Origin: Dyella sp. A6
Lineage (GTDB): Bacteria; Pseudomonadota; Gammaproteobacteria; Xanthomonadales; Rhodanobacteraceae
NCBI RefSeq assembly: GCF_036320485.1
Contig: NZ_CP132911.1
Location: 1,612,001-1,676,000, forward strand
DNA: 64,000 nt
Direction: 5' to 3'
The notes beneath the pieces are model-generated. The model did no database searches. It was not told where the DNA came from and saw nothing but the letters and a program-made list of their open reading frames with translations. Of this stretch, positions 53,644 to 61,376 are shown piece after piece (positions within the stretch are counted from its first letter, which is position 1; each line of letters opens with the position of its first letter). The position numbers and the translations under genes are program-made.

Positions 53644-53987
53644 ATTTGCCTCACGCTGTATCTATTTCAGTCTACCTGCTGTAGAAGCCGGAAGCTCAGC
53701 GTGAGCGCCCGACATCGCTACTTGGCAAATGTGGACGCAGCTTCTCGCGAATGAAGCGGATCTGCACGTGCCCAACGGCTGCTCTCGGGCAACCAGCCGC
53801 GGGGCGATGACCGTCCGCTCCTGGCCGCAGGGAGCCCTTGCGCCCATGGCCACCACCTAGGATGCTCCGAGGGGCCGAGTCCGAAGCGGACGGTGACGGC
53901 GAGCTAAACTGATACATGGCATCTAGACAAGCTGCCTTTCGAGTGGGGGACTCATGAAGGATGGGTGTTCAAACTGGGGATGAGTAA
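53644..53987. other. Gene-free stretch with a repeated intergenic word
   Basis: No supported gene. It contains CCGTCCGCTCCTGGCCG (53811-53827), which recurs at 55974-55990, and a small inverted GTCCG-AAG-CGGAC at about 53879-53891. It likely holds divergent promoters of the flanking genes. Confidence 0.45.
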
Positions 53988-54887
53988 ATGAAATACATGA
54001 TCTCGTTCGGAAGCTGCGTAATGGCACTAGCGATCGCAAGCGGTGCGCATGCAAGCGCGCCGACCTATAAAGAGCTAGCGAAGGCTCTCGCGAGCAACCC
54101 TGGATGCGTCCACTTTACGTGGGAAGGTGGTGATCGAGGCGAGGGGGCGATTATCGTGCCGGCGCAGATCAATGATCATGCGATTCGCATGCAGTTGGAT
54201 ACTGGTTCGGAGACGAGCGAAACCTATGGCCAGATTGCCGTTCAATCAGGGTGGGCCAAGGCCGGGGAGAAATTCTATTTTCCTGCGCGCTTTACCGTAG
54301 CCAATGATGTGATCGCGTCACCTCGCGTGATGGCCAACACCGAGATGAAAGCCAATCCGGTTGGCGGCACTATCGGCCTGGATCAGTTACTCGGTTTCAC
54401 GGTGGTCATAGATTACCCTTCTTCAAGGGTGTGTCTCTTCACGGCTAAAACTGCGCCGGCGATGCTCGACAACGTTGCTGGAGTGCACGGAACGATAAGT
54501 CAGGGTCGTTTCTTGTTGCCGCTGATGGCCCAAACGTTTCAGTCGCAACGCATGATGTTCGACACTGGAACGAGTCGCATGGATCTTGTGCTTGGCGAGT
54601 CGAGCTGGCAAGCAATTACGGGAAGGTCCAGTACCGAAAATGGAAGATATCAGTTGAAGCTCCCCTCTTGGGGGAAAACAATCACGTTTGTTGGCGCCGA
54701 TACACGAGGGAGAGTTTCCTTGGGCGAGTTGTCCTTCTCCAAGGCAATTGCCTTCACCATGACTGGCAGCGCAGGCAGATCATATGACCCGAGCTACGAC
54801 GGTGTGATCGGCAATCAGCTGTTCACGAATGGCGTTGTCGTACTTGATCTGTCAACTCAAGCTTGGTTCGGTTTCTTGGCCAAGTAG
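53988..54887 (+). CDS. Secreted two-lobed aspartic-protease-like protein
   Basis: This 299-residue protein has a signal peptide (residues 1-23, ending AHASA). Two separate aspartic-protease motifs are present: MQLDTGSET (Asp71) and MMFDTGTSR (Asp192). Each is followed about 55-85 residues later by a hydrophobic-Gly closing strand (GTIGLDQLLGFTVVIDY and GVIGNQLFTNGVVVLDL). Two complete DTG lobes in one chain recall pepsin/clan AA organisation; most bacterial relatives carry one lobe. It would act in the periplasm or outside. Proteolytic activity is inferred only from motifs. Confidence 0.7.
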   Translation: MKYMISFGSCVMALAIASGAHASAPTYKELAKALASNPGCVHFTWEGGDRGEGAIIVPAQINDHAIRMQLDTGSETSETYGQIAVQSGWAKAGEKFYFPARFTVANDVIASPRVMANTEMKANPVGGTIGLDQLLGFTVVIDYPSSRVCLFTAKTAPAMLDNVAGVHGTISQGRFLLPLMAQTFQSQRMMFDTGTSRMDLVLGESSWQAITGRSSTENGRYQLKLPSWGKTITFVGADTRGRVSLGELSFSKAIAFTMTGSAGRSYDPSYDGVIGNQLFTNGVVVLDLSTQAWFGFLAK

Positions 54888-55111
54888 CGGTGTTCGCATC
54901 CAGCTCCGATGCTGGTACTCATGGCTGAGGTATGGGAATCGTCGATGACGAAGGGGACTCATGACGAGCTATCGAAGGATTGCGACGCAGAGCGTGTAGT
55001 AAGGTCCGCTTGCACCCAAAACGGACGCTCGTCCTGACAAGTCAAACACGAGAGCCTTGTTCAAAGCACTCATAGGCGGCACAGCTGGATTAACTCAAAC
55101 AAGGAGTGGGC

Positions 55112-55924
55112 ATGGAGACCGTATGTCAGGCTTGTGGCTACCAACGAAAATCGACTGATCAAACGCCTGAATGGGAGTGCCCTGCATGTGGCAAGGCGTA
55201 CTTGAAAACATCACATGGTTCACCTAGATCCCTCTCGGGAAATGCACAAAACTCCCTACCCGAGTCAGGTGAATATCTCCTCGACGAGGGGGATTGCGCG
55301 AGTTATCTTGCGGCACACTATGGATTGCCGCAGACGTACCGCGACTCTTTTCTACGGCGCATGGTTATTCCGCTGCTTGCGATGATAGGTATGCTCACCT
55401 TGATCGCTCTGCTCGCGGCTATGTGTTTGGGATCAATTAAGCACGCATTACCGTCAGGCTGGTTGATCTTCGCCACGTTCGGTCTCATGTCGATGGCGGT
55501 GTACTACGTGGCCAGCTTAACCAAGCGAGGCATGACCATTCGTGCCGATTCGATCGAGATCGTGCAAGCATCTTCGACGCAGGTCATACGCGCCCGAGAC
55601 ATACTCGGCTATGCAACCGATTATGTGCGAGTTTATAGATCTTCTGGCTGGCGATATGCCTTCGTTTATCGTCCGCATGGGCGTCCGGAGGAGCGCGTGT
55701 ATTTTGCGCTCGGCCCGGAAAATCTGAAGGATCCGCGCCTGCTTGGCTTGTTCAGAGCCATGCGAAACTACGGGAAATCGAGCCTTGACCAGCTCTTGAA
55801 TGAAGAGAAAAGCGGCAAGCTGCGCATGCTTGATCAATTTAGAGCAGTGATGCTTTGCCTAGTTGACATCTTTATCGCATGGAGCATCTGGCCACTTATC
55901 TTAACCATGGTCAAGAAAGCGTGA
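55112..55924 (+). CDS. Zinc-ribbon membrane protein, unknown function
   Basis: This 270-residue protein starts with a zinc ribbon (Cys5-x2-Cys8 and Cys23-x2-Cys26, VCQACGYQ...WECPACGKAY). Two central transmembrane helices follow (about 88-112 and 120-138), then a PH-like beta-rich cytoplasmic region (MTIRADSIEIVQASSTQVIRARDILGY), and a final hydrophobic helix (AVMLCLVDIFIAWSIWPLIL). ATG 55112 is chosen since AAGGAG lies six bases before it. No function can be assigned. Confidence 0.6.
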   Translation: METVCQACGYQRKSTDQTPEWECPACGKAYLKTSHGSPRSLSGNAQNSLPESGEYLLDEGDCASYLAAHYGLPQTYRDSFLRRMVIPLLAMIGMLTLIALLAAMCLGSIKHALPSGWLIFATFGLMSMAVYYVASLTKRGMTIRADSIEIVQASSTQVIRARDILGYATDYVRVYRSSGWRYAFVYRPHGRPEERVYFALGPENLKDPRLLGLFRAMRNYGKSSLDQLLNEEKSGKLRMLDQFRAVMLCLVDIFIAWSIWPLILTMVKKA

Positions 55925-56124
55925 GATGAAATTTCTTGCATTGCTTGCATCGATGGAAATTCGTTTAACCGTAACGTCCGCTCCTGGCCGATTTCAGCCG
56001 GCCAGAAGTGGATGCCTGAATCGAAGTGGCGGCACACTGATCGCGGTCGACTGGTCCGGGTGATCAATCTCGTCCGTGTGCGCAATGATTCTTCGCGTGC
56101 GCGAACATACCGATTGGCGGTCGC

Positions 56125-56658
56125 TTGCTCATGAGCAAATCGTGGCGGCAGGGTGCTGTCCCGGCAGGCTGTAGGCCCGTGGGTACCTGTCAGAGGCAGC
56201 GTCCGGCGACTCTGCATGTGCTCGGCCAGCCGGATATCCGGCAACCTTCTTGCTCATGAGCAAGTTGCAAAAATGGTATTGTAAAATGCAATACCAAATT
56301 TAATGGCCGGGCCTTTTTGCTCATGAGCAAAAACGTGGCGGCAGGATGCTTTGCCGGCGGACTGTGGGCCCAGGGGGGCACCTGCCGAATGCAGCGTCCA
56401 GTGACTTTGCTTATGCGCGGCCACCCGGACCACCGGCAACCGTTTTGCTCATGAGCAAAGCGCAAAAATGGTATTGTAAAGCACAATACCAAATTCAATA
56501 GCCGGGCCTTTTTGCTCATGAGCAAAACGTGGCGGCAAGATGCTTTACCGGCGGGCCGTGGGCCTGTGGGCACCTGCCAGACGCAACATCCAGTGACTCT
56601 GCGCACGCGCGAACATACCGATTGGCGGACCCTTCACGGCTTTTTTGCTCATGAGCAA
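56125..56658. repeat. Palindrome array: six TTGCTCATGAGCAA boxes with two alternating spacer types
   Basis: Perfect 14-base palindromes TTGCTCATGAGCAA lie at 56125, 56250, 56317, 56445, 56512 and 56645. Intervals run 125, 67, 128, 67 and 133. The two 67-base units are near-identical and each carries a second inverted repeat, TGGTATTG-N7-CAATACCA (56274-56296 and 56469-56491). The longer units share GTGGCGGCA...TGCTTT..CCGGCGG and CCAGTGACT words. The array is thus about 2.5 copies of a 195-base unit. It could be a replication origin, a partition site or a multi-operator control region; it precedes nothing on the plus strand. Confidence 0.8.
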
Positions 56659-56825
56659 GAGGGGGGGCGATAGGGTGCCCTCCCGTCAGGCTGCGAGCTT
56701 GTGGGCGGTTACCAGTTGCAGACGCGGATGATTTTGCATCTATGCCCCGGGCCGTGGGCAACATTGACCCGAGACGCCGCGCTTGGCAGACTAAGACCCG
56801 AGTGAGGTCGCGTTGAGCTACCGCC

Positions 56826-56859
56826 AAAGGGCCGGAAGAGATTCCGGCCCTTTCCTTTT
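56826..56859 (+). terminator. Perfect hairpin with T-run and no obvious gene before it
   Basis: AAAGGGCCGGAA and TTCCGGCCCTTT form a flawless 12-base-pair stem around GAGA, followed by CCTTTT on the plus strand. No plus-strand coding gene ends upstream, so it may end an untranslated RNA or shield the minus-strand operon. Confidence 0.7.
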
Positions 56860-56906
56860 GCCCGCTGATTCTTCGAGATTCTTCAGAGTTGCAGCGGACT
56901 CAAAGT

Positions 56907-57056
56907 TCAGCTTGCCGGGCAGTTACTCTTCGTCCGAGTGCAGTGTAATGTTGGTTCCGCCGCTGCCATCGCTCGGTCTTGCATGGTTGATAGCTCGCTG
57001 TGCGAGCTGACCAGCAGTCTGCCGGCGAAGCGAATGAAGTTCATCTCGATAGGCAT
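56907..57056 (-). CDS. Translationally coupled micro-ORF (49 residues)
   Basis: Its ATG overlaps the stop of the preceding gene (TGATG), and AGGAGG stands nine bases upstream, so translation is likely. The product begins MPIEMNFIRFAGRLLVSSHS and ends in a Cys- and basic-rich tail; no family recognised. It is the last visible gene of the minus-strand trbJ operon and may be a truncated remnant of a longer conjugation gene. Confidence 0.45.
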   Translation of the reverse strand: MPIEMNFIRFAGRLLVSSHSELSTMQDRAMAAAEPTLHCTRTKSNCPAS

Positions 57057-57580
57057 CAGGTGTCCTCCTCGAAAGTCAGCGCTGCCTCGTCTTCCGGCAA
57101 TACCCCGGGAGGCAATTCCACCGTGGCAAAGTCCTCATCGCTGAAGGTGAGGATCTTTTCGGCTAGACGATCGACAAGCGCCTTTTCGCTGGATAAGGCC
57201 TTCGCGGCCTCGCTTGCCATGAAGTTGTAGAAGCTTATTGCTCGCTTCCGGCCCTCGGCTGTAGGTGACGGCAACATGGCGACGATGTTCTTGACGGTCA
57301 CTGCAAGCACTTCAGCGGTAGCCCGCTGGTTAAACGTCACTTGGGCAAGCTCGCGTTTCACCGTGCGTAGCTCACTGGCGAGCATTCGCTCACGCATGTC
57401 GGCATTCGACGGGTCGTATCGTTCGGCCAGGGACGACTCAATGATCGACGTTTGCGTGATGCGTCTCGCTGCGGCTTCCTGCTTGATTGCCCTTGCCAAC
57501 GATTTGGGCAGGTTGACGTACAGCCGTTCGCCAACGCCGACGGCTCGCTTGTGATGGGTTGATTTCCTCTTGGGATTCAT
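57056..57580 (-). CDS. Putative ribbon-helix-helix DNA-binding protein of the trb region
   Basis: This 174-residue protein has an N-terminal segment (GERLYVNLPKSLARAIKQEAAARRITQTSIIESSLAERYD, residues 17-56) with the strand-helix-helix pattern of Arc/CopG/MetJ proteins. The remainder is helical and charged with an acidic C-terminus. Proteins of this form are common beside trb conjugation genes, where they act as relaxosome accessories or repressors. It begins nine bases after trbJ and could be the protein that binds the palindrome array downstream; that link is inference. Confidence 0.55.
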   Translation of the reverse strand: MNPKRKSTHHKRAVGVGERLYVNLPKSLARAIKQEAAARRITQTSIIESSLAERYDPSNADMRERMLASELRTVKRELAQVTFNQRATAEVLAVTVKNIVAMLPSPTAEGRKRAISFYNFMASEAAKALSSEKALVDRLAEKILTFSDEDFATVELPPGVLPEDEAALTFEEDT

Positions 57581-57589
57581 AGCGGCCTC

Positions 57590-58393
57590 TCAGTGCGCCC
57601 ACGGCGCATAGCTCTCGGGACTGGGTTGTGGTTTGCCTTGCCATGCAGGCTTGGCGCCGTCCGAGAAACCCATGAGGGCGGCTTTGTTGGCAGCCTCAGC
57701 GGCGGCTGACATGGAAGCGGAGGCGCTCATGTGCTGCAGCATGGCCTGCTGGTACGTGGCGGTCTGCGCGTTGAGGCCGGCGAGCTGGCCAGCAATGTTC
57801 ATACTGAGCTGGTTGCCGGCCTGCATGGCGGACAGGGCGCCCTTGGCACTTGCCGAGTCCTGCCCAAGCCGAGCGATGTCCGCCTGCGTTGCGGGCAGGC
57901 TGTTGAGGACACTCGAGCCGGTCTGCAGGGCGTCTTGCATGTTGTTGCGGTCGGCCAGGTTCCATTTCAGCAGGTAGCTGTTGAGGTTCTGCCACGCCGC
58001 GTCGCTGGCATAGGTCGACGGGTACATGGCCTGATACCGATCCCGCATGTCGCTCAGGCTGTGCTCGAGCCCGCGGATGCTTCGGACCGAGTCCATGAGG
58101 TTCGCCATATTCGATCGATAGCTGCTGACCAGCGATTCAGGCAGTGAGGCGAGGTTGAGCCCTTGGTTCTCAAGCACTCGAACCTGGTTGTCGATCTGGT
58201 CGATCTGGTTGGCGATCTGCGTCGCCTGGTTAATGTTTGACTGCAACGTGCGGTAGGCGTTGATGACCGATTGTGTGAAGTTGGCCGGATCGAACACGAC
58301 CCACTGTGCGGATGCCGGCGTCACGCCGAGCAGCGCGAGTAAGACGGCCAGAAGCGCCGGACGGGCGCGCCGGAGAAAGCGGTTCGTTTGCAT
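57590..58393 (-). CDS. trbJ: Conjugal transfer protein TrbJ
   Basis: This 267-residue protein has a signal peptide (ALLAVLLALLGVTPASAQW, cleavage near residue 29). The start of the mature chain, VFDPANFTQSVINAYRTLQSNINQATQIANQIDQIDNQ, is the TrbJ/VirB5-like signature of P-type mating-pair systems. The C-terminal half is Ala/Gln-rich helix. TrbJ is a periplasmic pilus-tip or entry component. Here none of trbB-E, L, F, G or I is adjacent, so it looks like a remnant or a repurposed piece. AAGGAAAT precedes the start. Confidence 0.85.
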   Translation of the reverse strand: MQTNRFLRRARPALLAVLLALLGVTPASAQWVVFDPANFTQSVINAYRTLQSNINQATQIANQIDQIDNQVRVLENQGLNLASLPESLVSSYRSNMANLMDSVRSIRGLEHSLSDMRDRYQAMYPSTYASDAAWQNLNSYLLKWNLADRNNMQDALQTGSSVLNSLPATQADIARLGQDSASAKGALSAMQAGNQLSMNIAGQLAGLNAQTATYQQAMLQHMSASASMSAAAEAANKAALMGFSDGAKPAWQGKPQPSPESYAPWAH

Positions 58394-58417
58394 TGGATTT
58401 CCTTGATCTGGTGACTC

Positions 58418-58468
58418 CCCGTGCCGCCTTGCTCATGGCACGGGTCTGCAGCCACGCGGTTGCGTGGC
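58418..58468. other. Two consecutive hairpins between replication-like gene and trbJ
   Basis: CCCGTGCC/GGCACGGG (58418-58444) and GCCACGC/GCGTGGC (58451-58468) are perfect stems. The first loop contains TTGCTCAT, the left half of the palindrome repeated at 56.1-56.7 kb. No T-run follows on the minus strand, so an RNA-processing or attenuation role is as likely as termination. Confidence 0.45.
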
Positions 58469-58487
58469 GTGGTCTCTGACTTGGTGG

Positions 58488-59888
58488 CTAAGGCGAGGCG
58501 GAAGTCTTGAGTTGCGGCCCTGCATCTCGGGGAGCCCTAGGCGGGATCTTCAAGTTACGGAAGCACTCGTCGATCACTGCCTGGATGCGGCTATTCGCTT
58601 CCGGGTCATCGCGCTCTGTCGCGTACTGCCGTTTCTCCTCATCGCGGCGCACCCTGTGCTCCACGTCAAGAGCCTGCTTCTGGCGCTCTCGTGCGATGGG
58701 TAAGCCGGCGTCTGGAACAAACTGCCCGGTCTGGGCGCGCTCTAGCAGACGCAGCAGGTAGCTGACCGGCCTCGCTATCGGCGTACCTTGGCGTCCTCGA
58801 CGGATCGCGCCCTCAAGCTCATCAAGGACGGATTGCGCGAGATCGCCGCGGAGACCGCCGTTGCGCAGGGCTTTTTCCACTTCTGCGACTACTACCCGGG
58901 CTTCGTCCGGTGGCAGGGAAGTTGGAGGAACGAGCTCGTGCGAGGAGGAGCGGGTCGTAGTAGTAGTTTTTTTGTTTTTTACTACTTCAGTAGTTACTAA
59001 GGGGGTTGAAACACCGGCGCCGGAATTCAAGGCGACGGTGTAATCCGTTGCCTCGGCATCGGGTGCAGGAGCTCTGCTGGGCTTCCGGGAGCTGGTACCC
59101 GCCGGTGCCTGGTTTTCAGTCGCTGGTCCATTGCCGGGCTTCCGGGAGCTGGTACTCACCGGCACCTGGTTTTCAGTCGCCGGTCCGCCGCCGGGCTTCC
59201 GGGAGCTGGTACTCACCGGCACCTGGTTTTCAGTCGCCGGTCCGCCGCCGGGCTTCCGGGAGCTGGTACTCACCGGCACCCGGCTTTCAGTCGCTGGTCC
59301 GTCGCCGGGAATCCGGGCGCTGGTGCTGGCCGGTGCCTCGTTTTCAGTCGCTGGTACGTCACCTAATCTCTCGGCAGCGGCGTGCACTGGCGTCTCATGT
59401 GTTGATAGCTTGGAAGGAGGCAAATCGCGACGACCACCGTGATGAAGTACCCAGTGTGGTGGTCCATAGGTTCCGTTTGGCTTCCTAGCGTGTATGCGCT
59501 CAAGGCGACCCTTGGCTTCAAGCTCATTCAGAGTCTTTTGAAGCGTTCCCCGACTCATTTTCAGCCGCTTCTGAAGATCCGTGACGTTGAAGGACCAATC
59601 CGCCTTTCTCTGGCGGAGCGATACCATGGCCACCCAGACGCCAAGCGTTCTTGGTTTGAGTGTGAGGCGCTTTCCAGTGCTGTCCTCACGATCTTCCCAA
59701 ATGTCTCGGTTGTCGCAGGTAGTCTTACCGGCTGGATCGCCATCGTCGTACACGATTTCTATTAGTCCCTGGTCGGCGATCGCACTCGTCGAGCTACGCT
59801 CGCCGCGGGTGTGCCGCCTTTCAGAGGCAGCAGGGCTCACGGCCGTCTTCTGTTGACGCCTCACGTTTGGTTCCGACGGCGCGCTCAT
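58488..59888 (-). CDS. Winged-helix replication-initiator-like protein with 19-residue repeats
   Basis: This 466-residue protein has an N-terminal winged-helix-like domain (about residues 78-150: LTLKPRTLGVWVAMVSLRQRKADWSFNVTDLQKRLKMSRGTLQKTLNELEAKGRLERI), recalling plasmid and phage replication or helix-turn-helix accessory proteins. Residues 176-270 hold five near-perfect 19-residue repeats of the type GGGPATENQVPVSTSSRKP, likely disordered. The C-terminal half is charged and helical (PDEARVVVAEVEKALRNGGLRGDLAQSVLDELEGAIRRG). It overlaps the HTH gene before it by four bases (ATGA). Function as replication initiator is a guess from layout. Confidence 0.6.
   Translation of the reverse strand: MSAPSEPNVRRQQKTAVSPAASERRHTRGERSSTSAIADQGLIEIVYDDGDPAGKTTCDNRDIWEDREDSTGKRLTLKPRTLGVWVAMVSLRQRKADWSFNVTDLQKRLKMSRGTLQKTLNELEAKGRLERIHARKPNGTYGPPHWVLHHGGRRDLPPSKLSTHETPVHAAAERLGDVPATENEAPASTSARIPGDGPATESRVPVSTSSRKPGGGPATENQVPVSTSSRKPGGGPATENQVPVSTSSRKPGNGPATENQAPAGTSSRKPSRAPAPDAEATDYTVALNSGAGVSTPLVTTEVVKNKKTTTTTRSSSHELVPPTSLPPDEARVVVAEVEKALRNGGLRGDLAQSVLDELEGAIRRGRQGTPIARPVSYLLRLLERAQTGQFVPDAGLPIARERQKQALDVEHRVRRDEEKRQYATERDDPEANSRIQAVIDECFRNLKIPPRAPRDAGPQLKTSASP
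59079..59363 (-). repeat. Five tandem 57-base in-frame repeats
   Basis: The units code for 19 residues each and lie inside the replication-like gene. The two central units are almost identical at DNA level, indicating recent slippage or recombination; outer units have drifted. Copy number should vary between strains. Confidence 0.9.
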
Positions 59889-60208
59889 TTGCGCACCCCT
59901 GGGCGTGCGCTCTTGGAAAGGCGAGGACGTCCACGTCTCCGTTTGGAAGGTTCAACGAGATCGATGGGCATGGCGGGAACATTGCTCTCGCTCAAACCTA
60001 GGGCTACCTGGATATCCCTAATCAGCACGACGTATTTTCGTGCTCCGCCACCAGGGGCTGGAGTCAAAGGGTATGGATACGTGCCACGACAGATTCGTGT
60101 GCGTGCTTTGGAAGCTGCCGTACGTGGGTTGGCCAGACCAGCGATCACTAGCGCATCGGCAGGGGTTACTGCGAGGACGGGGACTTGCAACGAACGGGTG
60201 ATAGACAT
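59885..60208 (-). CDS. Small DNA-binding protein with AT-hook-like tail
   Basis: This 107-residue protein has a first part (LAVTPADALVIAGLANPRTAASKARTRICRGTYPYPLTPAPGG) that resembles the helix-turn-helix of plasmid/phage excisionase or PrtN-like regulators. Its C-terminal KRRRGRPRLSK is an AT-hook core (RGRP). It is coupled to the replication-like gene by ATGA. It is probably a regulator or DNA-bending accessory of the island operon; family assignment is uncertain. Confidence 0.55.
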   Translation of the reverse strand: MSITRSLQVPVLAVTPADALVIAGLANPRTAASKARTRICRGTYPYPLTPAPGGGARKYVVLIRDIQVALGLSESNVPAMPIDLVEPSKRRRGRPRLSKSARPGVRK

Positions 60209-60326
60209 CGTCTCGATCTCTCAAAGAGGTCGAGGTCGCGTTGTGAAGGGCGGAGTGCGTGAACGCCTAGGCGACGGCGAGCACGGCGCGACCTGAAAGC
60301 CGCGTCACGCGTCGCGAAGCGCACGC

Positions 60327-60695
60327 TCAGGCGCGAGGAGGCCGCTTTTCGCGATCGGTCCGATAGGGTGGATTGCTTGCGACTTCGGGAGCGGCGGTCG
60401 AAAGAATGAGACTCTGTTTGACGAATTGAATATTGAATGCAGACCCGAGCAAATACATGCCAACAACGCATGCCAGAAATAGTAGGCGGAGCTGCCAAAA
60501 CACAACGGTCAGATCGTAGATGGAGCCAAATCCGTGAGGGCCCGGATGATTCCACAGCGCAAGCATGAGAACGAGAAAGGTTAGAGGAGGTACGATCGTG
60601 AACATCTTCTCGAAGAACGCGTACTCGCGACAAAGGCCTCGCCAGAGACCTGTTGTCCATTCGTTCCCTTGAAGCTCGTAGCTCATGTAACGCAT
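60327..60695 (-). CDS. Small inner-membrane protein, unknown function
   Basis: This protein is about 122 residues long, beginning MRYMSYELQGNEWTTGLWRG. Two transmembrane helices (MFTIVPPLTFLVLMLALW and LRLLFLACVVGMYLLGSAF) are followed by a basic tail. The start is uncertain; an in-frame ATG at 60818 would add a Cys-rich segment. It lies upstream of the HTH gene on the same strand and may belong to the same transfer/replication module. Confidence 0.5.
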   Translation of the reverse strand: MRYMSYELQGNEWTTGLWRGLCREYAFFEKMFTIVPPLTFLVLMLALWNHPGPHGFGSIYDLTVVFWQLRLLFLACVVGMYLLGSAFNIQFVKQSLILSTAAPEVASNPPYRTDREKRPPRA

Positions 60696-60879
60696 ATCGG
60701 CGCCGATCGGACAAACTTGAGCACAATGTAACGGCAGGAGGCGGCTGGTAACGTCGCGCGCGTATCGAGCTGGGCAAGCCACGACGTCCCCCGGTCTCTT
60801 GCAGTGCTCCGCGTTCATGGGGCAGCGGCCACTAGGCCTTCCAGGTCCTATTGCCGCAAGGGCCCAGGTTAGCCGGCGA

Positions 60880-61200
60880 TCAAGCGGCAATCTCTGCCTC
60901 ATAGTACGGATGCCGCTTATCGTCGAAGATGGCGTACAGGGCAGGGAGGTTCTTGGGATCAGGACGAAGCCAGGCATGCACGTGCTCGGGCTTGATGTTG
61001 ATGATCGTCCGGTCATGGCCGGCTGCGGCAACCTCTGGCTCTGGTTCGTCTGTGATCGCAGCGAAGCTGTCGAGGTCAGGCTCTTTGCCAGTGGGATCGG
61101 TCCAGTGCGACCAGAGACAGGCCACGAACATTGGCTGGTGATCTCTCGGCGTGAATGCGATCACGCGGTTCTTGCCGTCCGGTCCCGCGACGTTCGACAA
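60880..61200 (-). pseudogene. SRAP (YedK/HMCES-type) abasic-site protein, N-terminally truncated
   Basis: The 106 residues match the C-terminal half of SRAP proteins: FVACLWSHWTDPTGKEPDLDSFAAITDEPE, then AAGHDRTIINIKPEHVHAWLRPD, which contains the conserved catalytic His region (GHDR). The family's essential start, MCGR with Cys2 that forms the DNA crosslink, is missing, and the only start is a weak TTG at 61200. Full members are near 200-240 residues, so the gene has lost its 5' half. The break lies 176 bases from cas3. Confidence 0.7.
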
Positions 61201-61376
61201 GCAACATTCTTAGCTACCCGCTACCGCCTTCTCAACTTAACCTTCATTCTGGCACACCAGTTTGGACGATAACTCAAGGAGAGTCTCAGCCGGTGATACC
61301 GTGATATGCATCATCAGGCCAAAGTGCCGGTGGCATTGTTGGGTAGAATTGATTGAAGGACGTTACCGGGGGGAAT

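Noticed and set aside
56190..56606. Minus-strand frame of about 138 codons with internal repeats
   Set aside because: The repeats come from the palindrome array; no ribosome site, and the product repeats only because the DNA does.
56125..56658. CRISPR array
   Set aside because: Repeats are short perfect palindromes with two recurrent, similar spacer types of 53 and 111-119 bases, not unique spacers of uniform length.
59006..59488. Plus-strand frame opposite the replication-like gene
   Set aside because: It only mirrors the 57-base repeats of the minus-strand gene and lacks a ribosome site.
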